This document shows, in pieces, positions 52,473 to 64,000 of a stretch of 64,000 nt of DNA. The DNA is taken from assembly GCA_008933995.1 (NCBI GenBank), contig WARS01000011.1, positions 10,321,516 through 10,385,515 of the forward strand, written 5' to 3'. The stretch comes from Datnioides undecimradiatus (lineage: Eukaryota > Chordata > Actinopteri > Lobotiformes > Datnioididae). Under the pieces are notes generated by a model. That model was not told the DNA's origin. It saw nothing but the letters and a program-made list of their open reading frames with translations, and made no database searches. Positions within the stretch are counted from its first letter, which is position 1; each line of letters begins with the position of its first letter. Made by a program: the position numbers and the translations under genes.

Positions 52473-55400
52473 GTAAGATGGATTCTCACGTGATCTTGCG
52501 ATCTTGTGAATCCAGCTGGTGGTAAATGGTCCTAATCAGTGGAATGAGTTTCTCAGATGCCGTTAAACTGTAGACGTTGAAACTTTGCATGCTGTTTTTC
52601 CTGATTGACCTAGAAGTTGAACTTCACAGTTCATTCCTGACCTCTAAAACAAAAACAAATTTACTCTGCTAATTAGGACCATGTGACAAGGTCGAAAGTA
52701 AATCGACCTTGAGTGAAGCTTGTTATTTCAACTGTTATTTCCAAGGTCAAGAATCAACTGACTTTACAGGACTAAAGAGCTGACTGTGTCCTTAGCTTCA
52801 TGCAACAGGTTTGAATTTTAAAATGGTGAACTGCTGATTTCGTGTGTCATAAATCCCTTTTATGACACGTTTTATGAAGTTTAAGGTGCACGCTTTGCTG
52901 CGAGGAGTTTCTGTGTTACATCACCTTCCTTCACTACTTCCTGTGAGTGTGTGGAAACTGTTTGCTTTTAAGGGAAATTATTTGATTTGTGCAGACCATG
53001 GAACCTCAGCAGAAACACACAGACCAAAAGGCTCAAATGAAACCTCTTGGATGAGACACTTGTGCATGAAGCTATGAAGTTAGCAGAATGCTGCTTGTAT
53101 TCAAAGCTCAGAGTAATTTTTGGACACTATCAAATTTCCTGGGTTTTTGAATGATGCCTGCATGAACAACATGTGCTCGAATGGCGGCTGAGCTGGGGGA
53201 GGTTGAAAAGGTTAATGAACACCAAGAGGACATGTGATTCAATGACTCCGTGGCCTTATTTGATTAACTGCATTTCACTTCCTTGAATTTCATTTCATGT
53301 CCATTTTCATCAGACTATATTCACATCTATAACTGTACCACAGCCGAATAGGTTTCCTTGACAGCTTGTCTTTCAAGTGAAGAAGTAAATGTCTCCAGAC
53401 TGGCTAGTCCCAGTTGGTTTCAATGATCAGAGTTTTTAGCCTCAGTCAGCTCAGGTCTTTAAAGATTTGTCCGCTCCCGCAGCCCCAACCGATTACTTTA
53501 CTGCCGTTTGCTTAGTCTCTGGCCACCATCTGTGTTTCAGATCATCCAAGGCACTTGTAATTACAGTCACAGGCAAGAGCCCATAGATAATGACAATGCT
53601 GCTATGATCAGCAGGATTAGACAGGTGCTTGTCGACTTGGGCTTTTATGGTCTGCAACACACCCTGGACAATCAATGAGGTGACGAGAACCTCACTGACT
53701 CGTCTCCTGCTCAGATACACTAACAGTGCAGTTCCTTTGAATAAAAAGGTGTTTCCTCTTCATTGTCACAGTTTACACATAAACACAATGATCAATGTTA
53801 AATTATTTAATTATATTTGGGAATAATAGTTTCAAAATTGCCTGTGTGTGTATATCCACAAACTTTAAGCTGGTCTTCCATGAGAATCACAGTAGTCTGT
53901 TAACATCACACAGAGTGTTGCATAATTTTAGTTTTTTGTTCTCTGACTAAGAATAATTTTGACCATAGTGTGTCAGCGTGGGCCATCTGTGTGAGAGATA
54001 TTTTTTTTCATGTTGATTAATTTAAGTCTGGATTCATTTTTAGATTGATTTTACCGTTTCCATTTGTGTTTAGGGGGGCAATATGATATTGTGCAAGCGT
54101 TCAGTCTAAATCAAGAGATCTTGAAAGCTAATGGTTAAACAGCCTTTCAGTCCTCACTGACCTTAAAGAGGGTGGTTCCTAATGATTTTGATGATCCCTC
54201 AAGTAAATCCTTCTCTCAAAAAAAAACCAAACTAAAACATTATTTAAAAACATTAAAACATTTATTAGCATTTATGCTGAAAAGTTACATAAGGATTCCT
54301 GCAAACAGTCCTGTGGATATTCCTGCTCCCCAGAAACAGTTCTATTTGACCCCCTCATGGTACCATCAACATTTTCTCTTATTTGTTAGAAATATCAACA
54401 TAAAAAAGCCTGTTGGCCATTGAATGTTATGGATCACATTCAGGGTCTTCAGAGGATGAACCCTTTCCACTGTAGATACTGTATTATTATTATTCCTAAT
54501 TGCGTCTCTCCTACACATCACTCTGTAATCTTGTATAGAGGTATAGAGGAAACTCATAGTTACTACATATGGTACTATGGAGTTTTAGATTTGTAATATT
54601 TTTCTTCTGAGTGTTCAACTACAGCCTTCAACCTTTGTTCTGGTAACCAGAATTTATTCTGGTGTATACTTTTACACTGATTCAGCTCAATAAGCCACAT
54701 CCATGTCAAGTCCAGGCATTTAGTATATACATAAAGGTCTGCATTGCTTTAGATCTTGATGTTTCATTCAGACTGGAGCAGAATAGTCAGAGCTCATGGA
54801 TTTCTCATGCCAGATAATATTATGATTTATGTATGACCCAGTCATAGAAACATCTCTCTGGATTATACAGAGCTGGCATGCATTAACAGCAGCCTGTGGC
54901 TCGGGCCAAGTGCTGAATTTATTGACAGTTTTTGCCTCGTAATGTTCAGTAATCTCGCTCATGGCGGCTCTTTGGCAGCAGAGGTAATCAAAGAAGAACA
55001 GCAATGACTATTGATTTTGCTTGTTTACATCTGAATCTGGCATTCATTTGCATCTATTAAACTGTGGTCGCGGCCTGACATAACTGTATCATGTGGCTTC
55101 GGTTCCTGGTGCAAAAGTGTGGATCAGCATTTCTGCGCTTTTTTCTGTCTAGCTGTCTGTTCCCATCTTGCATCTCCAGAGTATTACTGGAGGGCAACTC
55201 AGATCCTACTTTGATTCAATTTATGGCCTTCCCTAAAAAGGTCAGGAAAAGTAGGGGGTGGAGTGGGATAAAGGCTTTTGAGTGTGAATCCCACATCTGC
55301 TTGTTTGGATGTTGGACGATGAGTTGATTCTGGAAGTTTACGCAGCTGAGAGCAGGACTCAGGACCCCTCCTCCAGTGAGAAAGATCTGCTTCACTGCTC

Positions 55401-56689
55401 CCTGAGAAAGGCTTATGTATCCCCCTCACACCCTACCCACCCCACCCTGACAGCACAGACACTGCAATCACAAACATGGAGGTTTATAAAAGTAGTCTGA
55501 TCTCAAAGGAAGGAGCCACTGTTCAGTTCAGTGTGACATATTGTGAAATGGAGTCAGCAGTTGGAGTAACTTCCTGCAGGTCAAGAAGAGCTTCTGTTTT
55601 ACAGCCCCACTGCAGCATATGGATTCCCTCTTAACCTTTGTGTGGGCCCCAGGTCAGCCATGGAGTTGACTTACGTCAGCATGCGTCCATCAAGGAGCAT
55701 AATAGAGATATGTACACGGTCAGCCGTTAGCTGCACTAAGCAGGATATTCATGGAATGCGTTCCTCCCTGGGGACGGGTTTCCAGGAACAGTTTTGCTCT
55801 AGTGGCGTGCAATCAGCCAGTCCAGCCAGCAGAAGCAGACAGCTGGGTGTGCACAAGCCTACCCTGGTGTTCAACAGTGAAGATGTAAGCCACAAGCAGA
55901 CCTGTAGTCTGCCACGCCTTCTTCCTGTCTACTTCCTTAAAATCCATTTTGTGCTGACAGCAGAGCACAGAGGGACCACTCCTATAAACACAGACACAAA
56001 TCTTAACATCAGTGTTACCGTAACCTTCAGGAAGACCTATGGCTCAACACCACTACTGATGCAACTTTACCCATCCCCACATTCTGGCACTTCTTGAGCC
56101 CCAGATATTGTAAACATCCTTTTTCTAACAGGGGTGGACTCCACTGAGACTCCACCTCCTACAGGGGGCTTCCGCCTTTAACTTAAAAACCCCCGCCCCA
56201 TATCATGTATACATTTATCACTTACATTACCTGCTCGTTAAAACAGATTTAAAAGGCAACATTACTATTTTGACAGGAAGAACCCACGTAAGTTTTACCA
56301 TAACACGAGTTAAGAGCTCAGCAACAGTTTCCGGCTGTTAGATCTTCCCACAATCAGCAATTACCTTTTATCTTTACATCTGCAGTAGCAGGTTGGGTAA
56401 ACTGAGTCAACTGCTATTATATAGAATACTGTCCTATACATTCACTGCAGGATTGAGACATATGTAGTGCATTGTTTAAATGTGTATGTATAATGTAATT
56501 GTGGTAAGTACTGTATGGACAGATGTAATAGTATGTTTTATAAAATGATTCTGGTTATGTGTGGTATACATCAGGAGTAGGTATGTAGTATGTGATATAT
56601 ACTGTGTAAATGAAAACATTACGCAGGACGTTTTCTGATCATTTGTACAACAATCAAAATGTAATCCATGAGAAGTGAAATACCCATTT

Positions 56690-57075
56690 GCAAAGGTACA
56701 AGAGTATTAGAATCAAAACATACTCAAAGTAAAGTAAAAGTAAAAGTGCTCATTGTGCATTAAAAAATGAGAGTGTGATTGATATGACATCATTAGATTA
56801 TTCATCGTTTTACCTGGTCAAGATCTACTACTACTGTAACTCTATATACAACCAGGTATTTTAGTGTGATTATATGTTTTACTCGTCTGTGAAATGCTAA
56901 TCTGAAAAGTTACTAGTGGAGGGAAAGGTGCACATGCGCCTGAAAACATAGTGTAGTGAAGTAGAAGCTCAAATTAGGATAAAATGGAAATATGATAAAA
57001 TATGAACAATCATCTCAATATTCTACTTAAGTACACTTCTTGAGTAAATATACTTAGTTACCCTCTGTAATTGAC
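56690..57075 (+). repeat. fish interspersed repeat (CTTAAGTACA/TTGAGTAAAT type)
   Basis: The right end TACTTAAGTACACTTCTTGA followed by GTAAATATACTTAGTTACCC, and the internal AAAGTAAAGTAAAAGTAAAAG, are hallmarks of a repeat common in teleost genomes. It is degenerate and non-coding. Confidence 0.65.
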
Positions 57076-58904
57076 AATATGTCAGCTGAATATGGTCATG
57101 AACAATTAAAAAAGATATTAAGTTCCATGTAACACAAGGAATACTGAGACTATTATTATCACACCTCAACATGCAGAAACATGGATACTTCATGGGCAGT
57201 GTAACCAACTGAGTATTTAATATACCAAATACTAGATTTCAACAACCGGGGCTAAACTGAGTGACCTGTATACGTATCTTATACTTCAATGTTTCAGACT
57301 GTTTTAACTGATATGTATAACTTTGTTACACACGTTTTTACTGTATCCTTTTGTTGGATTTATGGTGCACAAATCAAGTTCTCACTGTGTCACGCCTAAT
57401 AAGCGCTTATTATGTGGGAAGCTCAATGTGCTTCCATGGACATGCAGGGGGAACATGTCCTGACATGAACCACTCATTAAAAAACCACTAAAGACTATTT
57501 CCTGCCCTTAAGTTTAGGCAGCGTTTCGTCTGTCGAGACAGATGAAATGTCAGCAGTCAAACATCATGTTATCTCCCTCTACACATATAACATGGTAGTT
57601 TCTTAAATCTACTCATTCAACTATGTGCATGTTATTATCAGCTGAGTGTCTTTGCCCTCCTCTGCAAGTACTGAGGGACTTAACACACCTGGAGCACCAA
57701 GGTCTCAGGTGAGGGTGTAGTTTAATTTCCTTAGCAACCAGGAGAAAACATTGGCTGAGTCAAAAACACACAACTTTTATTGTTTTGTTGGTGCAGGTCA
57801 CCCTGATATAAACCAGCACATACACAAACAAAAGCAGAGGGAGAAGCCTTTGTGTTGGTGTTTTTCATCTGCAGGTTTCTGCAGTACTCGTGTTCCCTAC
57901 ATTTAAATGTTTGGGTTTCCTTGCCAGGGGTGGTGCCTCTAACCACTTTACAGGAACAAAGAAGGGCTTCCACAGCACAGTAGACGTGCACAAAGAAGAA
58001 CAGTGTCTCCTTCCAGGGTATCACATGTGGAAGTCGTTTCACTCTAACCTGCTTTCCAGCTGTTGACTTTATCCCATCTGGCTTCACTGATGACATTAGT
58101 CACACAAGGCATTTACAAATTATCAGGTAAAAACAACTGAAGGTAAATTGAGCTTTAATGCAAAGCAGGAGTCTCAATTAAGAAAGTAAAAGAACACCAG
58201 AGCACTTTCTTTCTAGTGTTGAGTGTGCAGATATCTGTTTGTGGTTCTAGCTGCACTGACAGATATGACACACCTATACGACCAGATAACCTCTGAGACA
58301 CAAAGCCTTAAAGCACAAAGTGTTTCATACAGCCACTTTGTGACCCTACGCTCCCTGGCTATTGAAGAGGTCAGAGCTCCCTCTTGTGGCCGAAACTCTG
58401 AACTGTCTGCTCTATCAACACCTGTAACCATAGATATTTGTCTCAAGAGGTCACAGAGTAGTGGTTCATCATGTATGGTTGCTGTTTGGTGAATCTTAGA
58501 GGAGGAGTTTGCATTTAAATAACACAAATCTCTCACATTTACTCTGACTAATGAATTAAAAAATGCTGAGTGTTTAAAAAAGAAATTAAACTAGAAGAGT
58601 ATAATTTGGCACAAGTAAGATCCATTTTCTGACTATTGACTGCACTGCAACAGCAGCCTGCTGTTGGATTTACTTAAAACATTACCATCTGCCTGTGAAA
58701 AAGAGGCTGTGTTCAGTTACTACTGTCATTTATATGGGTTTCAATATTTGCCACTCTGTGTTACACAACGGCAAAGTGTGTCAACAATGATTTCTGTAAC
58801 AAATCCACCAATGTCAGCTGTACAAAACCAAAATAATAAAAATCCAAGCTACCAGGAACACTTGTAAAAATATAATGTGCTTAAAAATCAAGTGTGACCC
58901 ATTG

Positions 58905-59488
58905 ACTTACTAACTTACCATATATTAGAAAAGCCAATGGTCATATTTTTAACAATAAAGCTGATTGACAAGTTACTCAAAATCTGTAATGGCTGTGATC
59001 TCGTATAAAAACCAGTAAACCAGTATAACTGACATATTGCTAATGGTAATTATTTGTGTGGTTTTATTAATTTCTGATTATTAATATTATTATTTTAGAA
59101 TTTTTCTTTTCAACATACAACTTTAAGCTTTTTTTATTACTTTGATGTAAAATTATAAAAGTAGTACATTCTGTGCATGCATGAATCTAATCGCTGCATG
59201 ACACTTACTAAATTACTGTATGCAACAAAGGCCGCCATTCATATTTTAACAATGGAGCCAATTGACAAATAACTCCTTAATCTCTCATGGCTGTGACCCC
59301 ACGTTAAACAAATAAATACACCAAAACAACCCATAGAACCAGTAAAACTGGAATATTGCACGTATTAATCATATGTGGAGTTTTATTAATCTACTAATAA
59401 TAATCTATTCACAAGAGTATTATTGCCTTCATTTAAAATTAGAAGTAGTACTTTCTGTGGGTATGCATGGATCTCACTGCTGAATGAA
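58905..59488 (+). repeat. two-copy tandem duplication, unit 298 bp
   Basis: Unit 1 (58905-59202) and unit 2 (59203-59488) share ACTTACTAA, CATATTTT-AACAAT, ATTGACAA, GGCTGTGA, GTTTTATTAAT, AGTAGTAC and the end CATG-ATCT in the same order. Divergence is high, so it is an old duplication or two adjacent copies of one repeat. Confidence 0.75.
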
Positions 59489-61599
59489 AGAAACTAAATT
59501 TAAACTAAATTTCAATCAGAAAAATTACTTCAAAATCCTCTTACTTGTATTTGAGCTCTGTGAAACACTTCCTAATCAATGGCCAGCTTTATTCAAATTT
59601 TCAGTGATATGTTTCCTTGTTGTGTTTTTTTCTTTATTATATCTGACTGGGCTCTCAAATCAATATTCCTCCCTGTCTCTGATCCATTCAGTGCTCTACC
59701 TCCTTCTGGAGACAAGTAATCTTCTCTACTGATACATGCAAAGCCACTAACAGATGATAAAGCTCATTTGTGTCTGCTTACGAGGAGAAATTACGCATTA
59801 TCCATTCTTAGAGGCAGGCAACGCTGAGACACATGGCTGGGAGGGAGTAGGAAAATAAATCATTCATCCATGGACTTGTTTGTTGTTCTTGAGGACTGGG
59901 GGAATCCACCATCTATCTTCACTGATTAAAGGGGTAAGGCTGTGAATTGATACTGGAGTTGATAACAACACAGTAGATAGTTGATTTCATACTGTGGATT
60001 ATTAGAATTATTATCTCTTTGCTGCACTTACACATGGGTCTGCTGCAGTTTAATTTGCTACAGTGTGTCTTTATGAGCTTTCATTTCACTACAGGAGGAT
60101 TTTGTCCATCCTCATAAACCTAGCTGCCCCACTGGTGGATCAGTCATTAAAAACTCATGCCGTGCAGCCAGCCTTTGTTCACATCCACAGAACTTCCCGC
60201 CTAATACCAAGTGCATATCCCAAAAAGTTATATATTAACATATCAGGCTGACTTTAGAGTAAATTTAAAATGAGGCGAAGGTAATGCAGAATATTTAATA
60301 CAAATGTGGAGCTGTAAATGTGAATCTTGGGTTTTAATTTAAGATTTAATTTAGGATATACTGTCCTTTTAATGGGGGCCTGCAATGAAGTGATGAAGCC
60401 TTGTATTCTAATTCTGTGGAATAAGATGATTTTTCTCACCTTGAAGCTACTTAAAGGGAAATGAATGTGGAAAGTGGATGTTAAGGGGTTTTCTGTGATC
60501 ACATAACTTTATTGTAAAGTAAATATTTGTAGAACAAGGTTTTCATAATGAATTTTAAAAACATTACTTATTTTTGCTCCTTTAAACCTTTCCACTTAAT
60601 TTCCAGCAGAGGGAGTTGCTGGATTTCAATTTTTTTCTGTCAAAACTGAATCCTTTGGCATCTGCTGCTCAGATATGCCCAGAAAAAGACATATCTACGT
60701 AAAAACATGTACACTTTGTTGCCTTCTTATCTGCAACATCCGATAATAGATCTGCAAAATGACTGTGACTGATTGTTCATCTTAAATTTAGAAGTTGAGA
60801 CACTTAAAATCCCATTTTCATTTCAGAGACATTTAGTAGGAATAACAGGCTATAATGACATTGCATAACAGTTTTCAGTTGGTCTGGATGTGATAAATTC
60901 AGCATTAAAGTAACGCAGTTCATTAGTGCTGATGCTTTTTTTTTCATATTCCTAGCTCTCTTAATGAATAGCAAAATATTTGCCCTTAGTCATCAGGGTG
61001 GGCCAAAAGTGATATGGTATTAAGCCATAATAGTTTAACTTTCTATCATTTTTGATGGTATTACATAACAGGTCAAACTCTTAACAATACTTAACATCAA
61101 GCTGCTCTAAATCTGTGTTGTGACACTACTTTTAAACTACATTTAAAATGTTCCCATCAAACGGAAATGAGAGATTAAAACCTCCATGCATCATATTCTG
61201 CTGTATTCTACTAGCAACAAACAGGGTTATTTGTACCGGTAACAGAGAGTTCATCCTGAATGAGTTCAACAACACGGCAGGTAGAAGGTGTGCAGTTTGC
61301 CATGCTGCATCACTCTCAGTATGTGTGCATACCTTTCTGTGTGCAGCTGATGGGACACTCCTGTCTTCCCCAGTCAGACACACTGAGCCTCATTTGGTGG
61401 GACAACCTTTGGCTTTTCGCCGGCTAACTTTAGCTTCACAGCTTGCATGGTCTCTCTAAGCCTTTTTTGGGGTTGTGGTGTGCCAAAGTAGATTTACCTT
61501 CAATAACCATTTATTAAATCTCTATCCATTAGACCCTGAGGCTTCGTAAGAGCTGGCTGCATTAAGCCTGATTATGGGATGCCCGGCAGAGGAAAAGGG

Positions 61600-61895
61600 T
61601 CTATGTGTCAAGTGTGTCATCGAGTGATTTATATGCCTGGCTGGGATCTCTGTCTTGCCAGTCGGGAGTAAGCTGCAGAGAGGAGAGAGAAGGACCGAAA
61701 CCTTTAACGATGTCAAACTTTGATCATCTTTTTTTAAAGTGTGAATCCAGAGGTTGCTCCATGCCTCAGTTCTGTTGTGGGTATCTAGAGTTTCTATCAG
61801 TCTCTAATGTTGATGCTGCCGCTGAACCCTGACCTGTCGCCAGTCTCTGAGGACCCCTTTCTAAGTCAGTTTGACTTAAATTCAAAGTTTTCAAC
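61600..61895 (+). promoter_or_regulatory. trpm1: trpm1 5'UTR / possible promoter
   Basis: This is the sequence immediately upstream of the trpm1 start, with an in-frame stop at 61872-61874. A T-rich acceptor-like site (ATCTTTTTTTAAAG at 61726-61739) suggests the first coding exon may start near 61740 and be preceded by an upstream untranslated exon. No canonical MITF M-box was seen in this stretch. Confidence 0.3.
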
Positions 61896-61967
61896 ATGGA
61901 CGCCAAGGGCCCCAGTAGCACCTTTAAACGGTCCTCCCTGAAACGCTTGGCATCCGGCTCACAGAAG
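61896..61967 (+). CDS. trpm1: TRPM1 channel, first coding exon (long N-terminal form)
   Basis: ATG 61896-61898 opens 24 codons ending SGSQK, with consensus donor AAG|GTAAGC in phase 0. The residues SSTFKRSSLKRLASGSQK closely match the start of the long mammalian TRPM1 isoform (SSSFKRGSIKSSTSGSQK), where the next exon begins GQKAW. An in-frame TGA at 61872-61874 and AAC before the ATG support this start. TRPM1 is a six-helix cation channel needed for the ON-bipolar light response and expressed in melanocytes. Its position and strand relative to klf13 match human. All other exons, and the host intron of miR-211, lie beyond the window, so only the cytosolic N-terminal tip is seen. Confidence 0.85.
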
Positions 61968-64000
61968 GTAAGCCGAAGCTTATTTTGTCACATTCAACAG
62001 GTGAATCTCTGCTCCCTTACTGAAGTTGAATTTCACCTGGAGTGTTTTTACTTATCATGAAAATAACTGTATTCTGATATTTTGATGTTTCTGACATCTA
62101 AGTGTGGCATACATTCTGACATTTTGAACGGAAATCTTTTGTTATCCATGAGTGAATGGCAGCTGCACTTTATCTTAAACTTATCCTTTTTTTTTAGCAT
62201 TTACCTTTATCCTATTGTATCCAGAAACTGTATGACTACTCTGAGTAAGACTTGTGTTTCACAGCATGTCACATGGAACCATCACTATGAGCTGCACATT
62301 AGGTCCTAACCAATCATTTCAGAGCCTCTTTTGACTGGCATAATGACATGGACCATTCAGGACTTCTGGTCGTATATTGGTGTGCACATGGTCTGCACTC
62401 CAAGCCCTGCTAACTTACTACTAAGTGGTGTTTGAAGCTGGGCAGGCTTCAAGAGCAGCTCACTCCAGTACGGCAGTTTAATCCTTCGTAATGGCCCAGT
62501 ATGGACGACCACGGGCACGACAGATTAAGGACGTTTATATCTTCCTAAAGTCTGCTTTCATGTGATTAACACACCCCTGTTAACATGTCCTTGAAAGCAA
62601 GAAAGATGCAATTTTTTAAATATATATACATGCATGTTTCTACTCCCAATCCAGCGGGCAGTGCATGCTGGGATTAGAGCACGCACACTACAACCTGACT
62701 CAGTCTGTGTTGCTTTTGTCGATTCATATAAGAACAGATCAGAGGTGAAAGCAAGAAAGCAAAGAACAAACTAAAAATAAAAGATGAGTAAAGCCTAAAC
62801 ATTTTTTTCAGTTTTCCTGGATGGAAAATAAACAGTTTAAATTCATCCTTTGTAGATTTAATATAGTCCTGATCAATAAACAACATTAAAATGTTCCAGT
62901 TTATATGCATTTTTTTTAACCACTGAAGAAAATAGTTCATTATGTGGCTGAATCGTCCTGACCCCTGATGTATATGTCAGTATATTTGACACTGACATCA
63001 TTAAAAGAATTTAGTGTGATGGGTTTCTATAAATTACAGCCAGCATTATTTGGTGAGATTAATAATCTCTGTATAATCCATATACAATACAAGCCTTTTT
63101 ATAGGAGGTCTTACACTGTGGAGCAATCAGCGATGTCATGGCTCTAAGATGAATGCTGCTGCACTTTTAATGAGATCGGATATGTTGCTAAATATAAACT
63201 CATTGGCTGCACAGACCAGACTGCAGAGATAACATCCATTTTCCCCCCCTGTGATCATGCATTTTTGTCATGTTGGTATGATAGTCTTTAATCACGGACT
63301 CATCTGCTTTATTCAAATGGTAGGCATGTACTTAATCATTTACAGTGAGTTGTGGTATGAAAAAGGATTTTTTTCCATCTAGTGTAGGCTGTAGTAAATC
63401 AGAAATAGAGTAAAGGCAATATCTCTTTGAATATGATCTCAATGGATGACACTTGATTAGAAATGAGGGTAAAAGTCTTGCTCGTGGGAGCCTTAAGGTC
63501 CTCCAACAGAGAGCACATTCAGTTAAGTCTGTTCACATGATATTACCTTAATGCCATAAGTGAAGAATTCATGTTCATCTGTGGTGTTCTGTCCACATAT
63601 AACACTGTTCATCAGCAAATAAAATGACTTTTTACCTCTTCTTACTGAGAATTTGTAGCTTACAGCACAATAGTTCGTAAGAAATGGCCTGAAAGAGCTT
63701 TGTGCTCGGACCTATAATAGCAAATTAATTTGGTCAATAAAAAAACAACTGTAAAGCAACAAAATCAATTCAAATATGATTAACAAATCTTACAATTTTC
63801 ATCCTGAGTTCATAGGATCATATGACTGTGTGATGTAAGCATCAGGCTTCAGGTCAGGTGAGGGCCAAGAATCCTCCAAAAGCTTTAAGGCTCAGGTCAG
63901 GATTGAGCATAACCGTCTCAGACTGCAGGGTCACGGGCTGGGCAACAGCAGACCTCTTATGTGTGAAGGCCTGAGTGTGCAAAGCTAGCGAAAAATAACA
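61968..64000 (+). other. trpm1: trpm1 intron 1 (partial)
   Basis: Non-coding sequence to the end of the window. I found no match to the expected next exon (AWIEKTF-like). No clear repeat is recognised. Confidence 0.6.

Larger units (their letters stand above)
51261..61895. other. region between CpG block and trpm1 coding start
   Basis: No protein-coding exon recognised. It contains the exon-like segment at 52340-52472, an interspersed repeat (56690-57075), a tandem duplication (58905-59488) and presumably trpm1 upstream regulatory sequence near 61.5-61.9 kb. Confidence 0.5.

Noticed and set aside
55642..56097. A 151-codon plus-strand frame
   Set aside because: No recognisable domain or neighbouring exon, and base composition is like the surrounding non-coding DNA.

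Overview
The window is vertebrate nuclear DNA, most likely from a ray-finned (teleost, probably percomorph) fish. It has small GT-AG exons in AT-rich non-coding sequence, abundant microsatellites, and several interspersed repeats typical of fish genomes. I see no bacterial operons, tRNA or rRNA genes, CRISPR arrays or complete viral genes. Three genes lie in the order otud7a (+), klf13 (-), trpm1 (+). This matches the order and relative orientation of OTUD7A, KLF13 and TRPM1 at human 15q13.3, which independently supports the gene names.

Layout. Positions 1-2495 are 5' intronic sequence of otud7a. Ten otud7a coding exons lie between 2496 and 16666. They encode the end of a UBA-like segment, the complete OTU protease core (Cys in GDGNC, His in DQAHF) and, in one 1.56-kb last exon, a basic and Ser/Pro-rich tail ending in an A20-type zinc finger. 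All nine introns keep the reading frame (928 complete codons plus stop); the N-terminal exon or exons lie before the window. The otud7a 3'UTR starts at 16667. Otud7a and klf13 are convergent. About 12 kb of UTR and intergenic sequence with old repeats separates them.

klf13 reads leftward. Exon 2, with zinc fingers 2-3 and the conserved C-terminus, is at 30507-30823. An 11.3-kb intron follows. Exon 1, with the N-terminal repressor motif and finger 1, is at 42155-42590. The protein is 250 residues.

From 43 to 61.8 kb there is no recognisable protein gene. This stretch has a CpG-rich block (about 50.7-51.3 kb) followed by exon-like sequence, two adjacent palindromic MITE-like elements (47.7-49.1 kb), other fish repeats and a 298-bp tandem duplication. 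At 61896-61967 is the first coding exon of trpm1, matching the long N-terminal isoform; its intron runs off the window.

Functionally the genes are a K11-selective deubiquitinase, a Krüppel-like transcription factor and a retinal/melanocyte cation channel. They are linked by ancient synteny, not by a shared pathway. I found no convincing new biological system. The most useful leads are the unannotated CpG-island transcript candidate, a TG-repeat splice acceptor, an alternative 21-nt acceptor in the OTU domain, and several nested, palindromic or tandem repeats.
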